From Diphasiastrum complanatum (Eukaryota; Streptophyta; Lycopodiopsida; Lycopodiales; Lycopodiaceae), in NCBI GenBank assembly GCA_029204225.1, contig CM055099.1, positions 44,049,546 to 44,113,545 on the forward strand: a DNA stretch of 64,000 nt, given 5' to 3'. Positions 57,512 to 64,000 of the stretch are shown one piece after another. Each line of letters starts with the position of its first letter. The stretch's first letter is position 1. Under the pieces are notes generated by a model that was not told the origin of the DNA, searched no databases, and saw only the letters and a program-made list of their open reading frames with translations. The position numbers were made by a program, and so were the translations under genes.

Positions 57512-57655
57512 TGTTGGAATATCAATCCACACTCTAGAGAGAACTATCAAATAGGGTGGATAGCTCAGTGGTAGAGCATCTCATCCGGTATGAGGGAGGT
57601 CCTGGGTTCGAATCCCAGACTGTCCATCCATATTATGATTTATGGATTTCTAACA
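57512..57655 (+). repeat. right LTR of the TRIM
   Basis: It directly follows the polypurine tract. A tRNA-like segment occupies 57,554-57,629. The perfect 7-bp hairpin ATCCATA/TATGGAT follows it, and the LTR ends TTCTAACA. The left LTR (57,223-57,395) has the same hairpin and end, with a degenerate tRNA-like 3' half (GGGTTCAAATCC). Confidence 0.82.
57554..57629 (+). ncRNA. tRNA-like sequence with A and B boxes inside the TRIM LTR
   Basis: It has a canonical Pol III A box, TAGCTCAGTGG (57,561-57,571), and B box, GGTTCGAATCC (57,605-57,615). The D arm (GCTC/GAGC), anticodon arm (TCTCA/TGAGG with loop TCCGGTA) and T arm (CTGGG/CCCAG, loop TTCGAAT) all fold. The acceptor ends are irregular: GGGTGGA pairs with TCCATCC only if four extra bases (ACTG) are skipped. 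The invariant T33 is C. I therefore read it as a tRNA-derived promoter and not a working tRNA; a nominal anticodon would be CGG. Confidence 0.7.
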
Positions 57656-57679
57656 CAAGAAGTTTGGTAGAGGAATCTG

Positions 57680-57957
57680 CTCAGAGGGGCACTGAGAGGG
57701 TTCGAATTTGTTCACACGAATAATGGTGTCAAAGGCAACAGGGGTCTCAAGTGAAGGATTTTTATGCAGGACAGCCATCTTGCAGACTTGTTTTTTTTTT
57801 CTGTCAAATGAGTCATCATGATCCAAAGATTGATAGTTATGGGAGCAAGGAAATTGACAGACGGAAGACTCCAAAGTTTATAGGACGTGAGAGTGGATTT
57901 TGGTGGAATTGGGTGGATGAATGGAATGAAGGAAGGAGACGAAACTGTAAGCCGAGA
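57680..57957 (-). pseudogene. element D ORF, N-terminal part
   Basis: The minus strand carries CKMAVLHKNPSLETPVAFDT and IIRVNKFEPSQCPSEQ, matching the start of the plus-strand ORF at 62.58 kb. The match stops near 57,680, and the last 23 bp before the TRIM are different. It begins just inside the primer site at 57,958. Confidence 0.75.
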
Positions 57958-57970
57958 GGCTCTGTTACCA
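57958..57970 (-). promoter_or_regulatory. primer-binding site of element D (inverted copy)
   Basis: The minus strand reads TGGTAACAGAGCC, one base away from the usual initiator-Met site. It is separated from the LTR end by two bases. Confidence 0.8.
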
Positions 57971-57972
57971 CT

Positions 57973-58992
57973 TGTCCAATCCGAACGGGATGAAAGAAAA
58001 TAGTGCCTAATAGCTCTTGCCCCGATATAGGACCGGTTTTAAAACAAATGTGCGATCAAGTATTAGGGCGATTGCATCCACCGAAGAGTGTAAGAGTTAC
58101 ATGCAATGATTAGAGTTGGAATGTTCAATTATGGAATGAAAAACTGTGGTGCAGAGATTTTGCGCTTGTTTCTCAGACATCACGAGCCTGATCAGATGCA
58201 GATGAGTCAGAGATGTCCGTGATCTGTCAAATTGAGTGAAAGAGTGCGTCAAGCAAGATAGAATAATGCAATCCGATCACAACACATATAAAACATCTAC
58301 GTAAGACACAGATGAAGAAGTGTTGCTTGTATATTACATTAACTTCTTGTAATGGAGCAAGAGCAATAGTTGTATGTTACAGTCTAAAATTGAGATGTAA
58401 CAGAAAAGCTAAATCTTCTGTCCTTGTGCACTACAGCTAATGAGAGCTAGAGATATATTTATACATGATGTTATCGCAGTTAGCTAAACCATATTTACAA
58501 GATTAGTTTAGTTCTAAGTGTGTTGAAGTAGTGTACAACGACATTTACACATCATTTGGATTTGAACTCCACTTCAAGAGCATGAAGTTGTACCATCGTA
58601 GAAGTCATAGTAAACCGCAATATTGGCTTGGCGGTTCATAATGGTCGCAACATGTGTCGCAAGACATAGCTTGCGGTTCATTGCAATTTTGGTCTTCACT
58701 TAAACTGCAATGTTGACTTTGCGACTTTGGTCTTCGCTCAAACCGTAATATTGACTTTGCGGTTTGATGCGATAGCTCGCAGTCGTTGCCTAATTGGTAG
58801 TTCCCTAGAGTGGCTTGCGGTTCTGGTCTTCGCTCAAACCGTAAGATTGACTTTGCGATTTGATGCGGTAGCTCGCAGCCATTGCCTTGGCAAATCCTTG
58901 AGGTGACTTGCGGTTCTAGTCTTCACTCAAACCACAATGTTGGACTTTGCGGTGCGGTGCGATTTTTGTGATCATTCAAGCAATAAATGACA
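57973..58992 (-). repeat. LTR of element D (inverted copy)
   Basis: This is about 1,020 bp, from TGTCCAATCC at 57,973 to AATGACA at 58,992 (minus-strand LTR TGTCATT...TTGGACA). It carries the GCGGTTT array at 58,600-58,960. The other copy is at about 61,513-62,421. Confidence 0.75.
58600..58960. repeat. TTGCGGTTT / AAACCGCAA array in the D LTR
   Basis: About a dozen copies or variants of GCGGTT(C/T) and AACCG(C/T)AA occur in both orientations. A longer unit of about 120 bp, with TCTTCGCTCAAACCGTAA followed by GACTTTGCG, GATGCG and TAGCTCGCAG, occurs two to three times. It contains no gene. Confidence 0.75.
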
Positions 58993-59791
58993 TGTACACA
59001 CGATTTGCCACAGGTCTAGGTGCCCTACCTACGACTCTTCAAAAGCTTATAACTTCTGATTGGCTTATCCAACTGTCATGATTCAAAATGCATCAGATTC
59101 TACCATTTCTAGCTTTCTAGTGGGCTAATTTGCATGAAATTTAAATCTAAGGTGAGAGAGAACCACCAATCTGAAAATGGGTGGATTTCACACGTGCCAA
59201 CACCTGAAATTCCGTACAGTACCTGATCTGGACCATTCAATGTGGTTTGAAGCTCTAAATCACCTGAAAATTGCAAACTAGCTTGAAAGTAGAATCTAGA
59301 CAATTCCTAGCTTGAAATCTGATCAGATCTACAAACTTCTTGATTAGATTTGCTTGTAAAACTTAGGTAGGCTCTGATACCATGCTGAATTCACACGTGT
59401 GGGACGCCCTACACATGTATTTTTTATCTCCTAAGCCCAATAATACCATAAAGATCAGACTAGCATTGGTTGTCAATAGGAAAGCTGATCATACAAGCAA
59501 TATTATTGTGTTACAAGCAAGATCTGTCAACAAAACATAAGACTAAGCATCATAAATGCCTCTACTCAGCTAGAGAGAGAAAACAAGAAGGACAAAACTC
59601 GTGCAGAGAGAGAGGGCACAAAGAGCTTGTCTCCAAATTTGCATTACAAACAAATTTCATTATTTTCTCAATGAGAGTACATCACATATATATAGATCCA
59701 TGGACTCTTCTCCTACTTTGAGTTGAATTGGAGTTGTGAATCCACCTCTCAAGCTATCTAGACTTATTCAAGCCACCTCACTATGTCTAAT
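58993..59791 (-). repeat. copia A/B-family leader, primer site and LTR fragment
   Basis: Leader DNA (58,993-59,370) shares GGTCTAGGTGCCCTACCTA with element A. The primer-binding site lies at 59,371-59,382 (minus strand TGGTATCAGAGC). The LTR runs from 59,383 (TGCTGAATTCACACGTGTG) and matches the copia B LTR in inverse orientation. It breaks at about 59,791, where the tract and LTR of copia C begin. Confidence 0.85.
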
Positions 59792-59792
59792 C

Positions 59793-60891
59793 ATTAAGAG
59801 GGAGTGTTAGATTTCCTATGCTCAGCCTTAAACAAGTCGTTCAAGTAATGAGCATCCTGAAAAACCGAAGGCCGACAACATATTTTCGGGCCTGCACTTG
59901 TGCCTCAGAAATCATTTTTAGGCACCTTCTCCTTCTTCGTCTTTTTCGCTCCTTAGCGAAAAATGCTACACACTGGCCAAGTGGCCAGAATGCCTTAGAA
60001 ACCATTCTTAAGGCACCTTTGTTTTTTCCATCTTCTTCGTCTTTTTTTGTTCACATAAAATGCAACACACTGGCTAGAATGACTTAAACCATTTTTGGAC
60101 CACCTTCAACTTTTTCGCCTCTTTCTCTTTGTGAAAAATACGACAAAGTTCTTGGAAAACCTTAAAACCATTTTAGGGCACCTTCGCCATTTTCGGTTTT
60201 CTTCGCCGCCTTCAAACTAAGGCCTTTTTGCCTTTCTCATTGCCTTTTAGTTTAAGGCACTTCTCGGCTTTTTTTGTCTTTTTTGCCTTCTTTGTTGCCT
60301 TGAATCTAAGTGTGCCTTAGGGATTTACATACCTTTAGTGTAAGGGCACCTTCAGGAGTTGGAAACCTTCAGTCTAAAGGCACCTTTGGGTTTTTCGGCT
60401 TTTTCACATTTTTGCTGCATTGGCTGACCGACGTTGCCAACTTATCAACATCCCTAAAAACAGCTGGACAACCAAATATCCCAAAGGTGGTTGGCGGTTA
60501 CCAACTTTGTACATATGCAAAGACTGACGTAAATAGCATTAAAAGCTTGTAAGATATTTTGTCTCTCGACACTTGTAAATATATATATTAGCTGAATCAA
60601 GCTATGTAAGTGTTAATTGAGTTAATTAACTTTCTCTTTCAATTAGAGTTATTTGTAGCCAGTGTTATCACGCTCAGCAAGCTGAAATAATTACTTCAAG
60701 CTATTGTACTCACTGTTAATATTTATTAGAGTGCAATTTTTGTCTCACTACTGCATCATTCATTTGCACATTTTGTATGAATTCTTCTGCTTGAATAATT
60801 CTACTGCTAACTGTTGCATTTCCATTCCTACACACCGCGCTCAATCTTCGAGCTTCCGCTGCCGCTCATGCCCACACATGATTTTACGACA
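59793..60891 (+). repeat. copia C LTR with its polypurine tract (inverted duplicate)
   Basis: The tract ATTAAGAGGGAG lies at 59,793-59,804. The LTR runs 59,805-60,891 (1,087 bp), starting TGTTAG and ending ACGACA. It is followed by CATTT, the reverse complement of the AAATG duplication seen at 28,556. The LTR is homologous to 28,561-29,658. Confidence 0.88.
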
Positions 60892-61244
60892 CATTTGCTG
60901 GATTTTCCAACCATAGAAAGCTGAAATTGCAATGATAGAATGAATAGTTACCATTTTGGCTATAGGTGCGAAGGTCTCCTCAAAGTCTATACCTTCCTGC
61001 TGTTCAAAACCTCTTGCAACTAGTCGTGCCTTGTACTTGTTGAGTTGCCCATCTGCTCCATACTTCGTTTTGTAGATCCGCTTACATGTGATAGGCATCT
61101 TACCATCAGGTAGCTCAACCAAGTCCCATGTTTTATTCTTCGATATAGCCTCCATTTTTGTTTCCATAACTTCACGCCACTCCTTAAGAACCAAAAACTT
61201 TCAACAAAGCAAAAGGATCCCATTAACATGGAATCCTTTAGCAT
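60892..61244 (-). pseudogene. copia RT fragment, inverted duplicate of 28.2-28.56 kb
   Basis: The minus strand reads LKEWREVMETKMEAISKNKT, WDLVELPDGKMPITCK, NKYKARLVARGFEQQEGIDF and EETFAPIAKMVTIHSIIA. It is cut at the same codon by the copia C LTR. It aligns with the 28.2-kb copy with a few percent difference. Confidence 0.87.
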
Positions 61245-61512
61245 GTTTTGTCACACTCCCTCTTCAACTTTGCTTGCTAGTTTTACAACACTACTTTGAT
61301 CTAGCTTAAGAATGACTTCCATCTTAAGGATAGATCTCCTCTCAAAGATCCTAATATGTACAAAACAGTAAACTTCATAATCGATATAGATAATAGTGTC
61401 CATATTGGATGTTTCACTATTTCTTACATCAATTTATATTTCAAGATGAAACTAGTACACGAAGAATAACACAGAATGGGAATGGAATGATTCCTCCATG
61501 TTTGCACCTTTG
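61245..61512 (-). repeat. copia H 3' end (module tail, polypurine tract, LTR start), inverted
   Basis: The minus strand carries the tail of the unknown module, then GAAGAGGGAG and TGTGACAAAACATG, matching 27,940-28,250. The match ends near 61,512, where the element D LTR begins. Confidence 0.8.
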
Positions 61513-62421
61513 AAGAGTCAATTTGACGATTTGAGCGAAGACCATAACCACAAGCCACCTTAGGGAACTGCCAAGGCAATGGCTTCGAGCTATCGCATTG
61601 AACCGCAAAGTCAATCTTACAGTTTGAGTGAAGACCAGAACCGCAAAATCAAAACATTTCAGTTTAAGCGAAGACCAAAATTGCAATGAACCACAACCTA
61701 TGTCTTGCGACATACATTGCGACCGTTACAAACCACCAAGCCAATATTGCGGTTTACTATGACTTCTATGATGGCACAACTTCATGCTCCTGAGGCGGAG
61801 TTCAAATCCAAATGATGTGCAGATGTTGTTGTACACTACTTCACGACCAAATACACACTTAGAACTAAGCTAATCTTGTAAATATGGATTAGTTAAATGT
61901 GATTTTTGTAACAAACGAGAACGTCATGTATAAATACATCTCCAGCACTCATCAGACGTGGTGCACACGGACAGAAGATTTAGCATTTCTGTTACATCTC
62001 AATTTTAGGCTGTAACATACAATTGTTGCTCTTGTTCCATTACAAGAAGTTAATGTAATATACACTTCTTCATATGTGTCTTATGTAGATATTTTATATG
62101 TGTTGTGATCTGATTGTATTCTTCTATCTTGTTTGACGCACTCGTTCACTCACTCTGATTGATCATGGATGTCTCTGACTCCTCTGCATCTGATCAGACT
62201 ACGGTCGTCTCTGATGCCTGAGAAACAATCACAAAATCTTTCCATCATAGTTCTTCATTCCGTAATTGAACATTCCAACTCTAATCATTGCCAATAACTC
62301 TTACACTCTTTGGTGGATGCGATCACCCTGATACTTGATCACACATTTGCTTTAAAACCGGTCCTATATCGAGGCGGGAGCTATTCTGCACTATTTTCTT
62401 CTCTCCCGTTTGGATTGAACA
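61513..62421 (+). repeat. LTR of element D (plus-strand copy, 5'-truncated)
   Basis: This is homologous in inverse orientation to 57,973-58,880. It ends at GGATTGAACA (62,421), followed by AG and the primer-binding site. The start is cut at about 61,512, and the GCGGTTT array is reduced to 61,530-61,760. Confidence 0.8.
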
Positions 62422-62423
62422 AG

Positions 62424-62436
62424 TGGTAACAGAGCC
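62424..62436 (+). promoter_or_regulatory. primer-binding site of element D
   Basis: TGGTAACAGAGCC, two bases after the LTR end. It is identical to the site in the inverted copy. Confidence 0.82.
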
Positions 62437-62575
62437 TCTCGGCTTACTAGTTTCGTCTCCTTCATTCATTCCATTCATCCACCCTATTCCACCAAAATTC
62501 ACTCTTACATCCTATAAACTTTGGAGTCTTCCTTCTGTCAATTTCCTTGCTCCCATACCTATCGATCTTTGGTTC

Positions 62576-63121
62576 ATGATGACTCATTTGAGAGAAAAAG
62601 AAATACAAGTCTGTAAGATGGCTGCCCTGCATAAAAATCCTTCACTTGAGACTCCTATTGCCTTTGACACCATTATTCGTATGAACAAATTTGAACCCTC
62701 TTGTTGCCCCTCTGAGCAAACTTGGGCCAAAATTAAAGGCCGCTTTGAAACTGGCTTCAATAGAATGAAGCTACACCAAGCCAAAATCTGGAACTGGAAA
62801 AGACGATTTCTCAAATGTAGATGTGGTGAAAAATGCAAGAATAGCTCTTCCATCATCTGCTTTGACCATGCTCTCTGGTTCATGATGAATAACCTAACCA
62901 AGTTCTTTCTTGGTGCCTCTTTCCAAAACCAGATAAATGCATTCTTCATGTGGCTACATAAATTTGCTAGGGATGTAGTGAAAGCACACCTGACTTTTCT
63001 ATTTATCCGCCTATACATGATTGATGCCTCCATCGAACTCACAAAAGATTCATCTGCCAAACTTCTTGCACCTTTGGGAGACGCTGAAAATATTCGAGAA
63101 ATAGAGTGCCCTCTAAAATGA
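62576..63121 (+). CDS. unrecognised ORF of LTR element D
   Basis: It starts at ATG 62,576 or 62,579 (MMTHLREKEIQVCKMAALHK) in the position usually held by gag. The protein is about 180 residues, with a Cys cluster (FLKCRCGEKCKNSSSIICF), aromatic and basic segments (KIWNWKRRF, FFMWLHKFARDVVKAHLTF) and SIELTKDSSAKLLAPLGD. None is a known gag, protease, RT or integrase motif. A second open stretch follows in another frame to 63,327 (RKKKRFSDFKRKEGQSSETK), then a third at 63,334-63,651. They may be one protein with frameshifts. The N-terminus is conserved in the copy at 57.7 kb, which supports coding use. Confidence 0.55.
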   Translation: MMTHLREKEIQVCKMAALHKNPSLETPIAFDTIIRMNKFEPSCCPSEQTWAKIKGRFETGFNRMKLHQAKIWNWKRRFLKCRCGEKCKNSSSIICFDHALWFMMNNLTKFFLGASFQNQINAFFMWLHKFARDVVKAHLTFLFIRLYMIDASIELTKDSSAKLLAPLGDAENIREIECPLK

Positions 63122-63333
63122 CCTAGCTTTTCTATTCTCCAAGGTAAGAATTTTCAAAACTTGACTAAAAGAACTAGCTCTTTCAATCTTAACAAAACAA
63201 ACTTAGTCATTTCTGGATTAGGAATGAGAAAGAAAAAGCGGTTTTCAGATTTCAAACGAAAGGAAGGACAAAGCAGTGAGACCAAGGATGATTTACCAAT
63301 CAGAAAATTGAACTTTTATAGATCCTAATCGAT

Positions 63334-63651
63334 GTGCAGGATGAAGAAGGGACAATCAGAATGGAAATCGGTACCTCGGCGACCGGCCGTCTCCAGTTTT
63401 CTATTAGCAGCGACATAGGGAGACTTTTTCTACATTTATGCTACCGTAATAGAATGTTTGAGGCTATCCATGTGAAGCACTTTTATGCTCATGTTTTACG
63501 AAGACTTTTCGGTATTGTAGACGAACTCTTTCATGATATCACCTTTGGCTGGTTGTACTTACTGAGTGTAAAATGTGAATGGTATTTCCCTTATGATGTT
63601 TTCTACAAAGTTCCAAATTGGGAGGCATTATTGAAATTCTTTGGAAAGTAA
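63334..63651 (+). CDS. unrecognised downstream ORF of element D
   Basis: The frame is open upstream to about 63,315 (LIDVQDEEGTIRMEIGTSAT) and ends VPNWEALLKFFGK. Its middle is HLCYRNRMFEAIHVKHFYAH and VDELFHDITFGWLYLLSVKC. I recognise no family. Its last 40 bases lie in the segment repeated at 50,750. It is probably the C-terminal part of the element D protein. Confidence 0.45.
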   Translation: MQDEEGTIRMEIGTSATGRLQFSISSDIGRLFLHLCYRNRMFEAIHVKHFYAHVLRRLFGIVDELFHDITFGWLYLLSVKCEWYFPYDVFYKVPNWEALLKFFGK

Positions 63652-64000
63652 AAGAAATATACATATAAATACTTTGAGCCTTCTTTCATCTTTATGGGGT
63701 TTGGATATTAAAAATGATGTGTTGTTTTCAAATGTTATTTTTATTTTGATGCTTTTATGAAGTTTGTGAAAAGAAAATTACTCAATTATTGTCAAAATAT
63801 TGTATTAGTAGCTTGGAGATTGACTTATCAAAAAACGTGTTCTTAAGCTAAACTTGGGTAACTGAAAAAATACTCAAAAAGGTTACTCTTTTTAAAGTCA
63901 AAGTCCCCAAACCACTATCATTGCGTTCACTGATATTGTATGTTCAAAACACACAAGCCAAGAAAAAGGTTATTATTATCTTTCCCTAGAAAAGTTTCAC
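63652..64000 (+). other. element D interior, continues past the window
   Basis: Non-coding as far as seen. It is nearly identical in layout to 50,790-51,137. Element D's remaining interior and 3' LTR lie beyond the right edge. Confidence 0.7.

Larger units (their letters stand above)
57223..57655 (+). mobile_element. TRIM: miniature LTR retrotransposon with tRNA-like LTR
   Basis: This is a 433-bp element with a left LTR (57,223-57,395), primer-binding site (57,396-57,408), about 95 bp of interior, polypurine tract GAGGAGGGG (57,503-57,511) and a right LTR (57,512-57,655). Both LTRs start TGTT(A/G)GAA and share their last 36 bp, ending CTAACA. Middles are diverged. It has no coding capacity, so it depends on another element. 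No clear target-site duplication is seen. Confidence 0.82.

Noticed and set aside
57554-57629. A functional tRNA-Pro(CGG) gene
   Set aside because: The loop lacks T33, the variable region is one base too long, and the acceptor pairs only if four bases are skipped. The sequence is part of an LTR repeated at 57.39 kb. A tRNA-derived promoter is the better reading.

Overview
This window reads as nuclear DNA of a land plant with a large, repeat-rich genome. The evidence is a spliced aldo/keto reductase gene with GT-AG introns, abundant Ty1/copia elements whose primer-binding sites match plant initiator-Met tRNA, Ty3/gypsy elements including a chromovirus, a TRIM element and a Penelope-like reverse transcriptase. 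The species cannot be fixed from the sequence. A gymnosperm or fern would fit the density of old, nested insertions, but that is inference. Only one convincing host gene was found, the aldo/keto reductase at 53.36-54.90 kb; nearly all the rest is transposable-element debris.

Layout. 0-4.4 kb: the 5' part of a minus-strand copia element with its LTR. 4.4-6.7 kb: a minus-strand gypsy gag and a leader with a short-motif array. 6.7-12.7 kb: small copia pieces in both orientations, an LTR-like promoter and unassigned DNA. 12.7-13.8 kb: a minus-strand copia fragment. 13.8-20.1 kb: a plus-strand copia derivative ('copia I') split by a Penelope-like element that carries a (TC)75 microsatellite. 20.1-23.7 kb: mostly unassigned. 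23.7-27.5 kb: a gypsy element that has lost its reverse transcriptase. 27.5-44.7 kb: a nested stack. A copia RT is cut at 28,560 and resumes at 44,308 on either side of a matching AAATG target-site duplication. The gap holds minus-strand copia C, and inside C lie copia B (32.5-35.3), copia F (35.3-38.4) and the module-bearing copia G (38.4-43.7). 44.7-49.3 kb: a minus-strand gypsy with a long post-integrase ORF. 49.3-50.5 kb: a plus-strand gypsy gag. 50.5-56.1 kb: the gene island. 56.1-57.2 kb: the end of a chromovirus and its LTR. 57.2-57.7 kb: a TRIM with a tRNA-like Pol III promoter in its LTR. 57.7-64 kb: two inverted copies of an LTR element ('D') around copia debris, including an inverted duplicate of the 27.9-29.7 kb composite.

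The most unusual content is a non-autonomous copia family in which reverse transcriptase is replaced by a conserved unknown module of about 360 residues. It is seen at four loci (15.8-19.8, 27.5-28.2, 39.5-40.5 and 61.3-61.5 kb). Others are the TRIM with a tRNA-type promoter, the Penelope-like element with terminal direct repeats, LTR element D with an unrecognised protein directly after its primer site, and a recurring design in which LTRs or leaders carry one short word repeated in both orientations.

Almost all retroelement ORFs are broken, so any movement would have to be in trans. Element names (A, B, C, D, F, G, H, I) are labels for this report only. All family assignments come from reading motifs by eye, without database searches.
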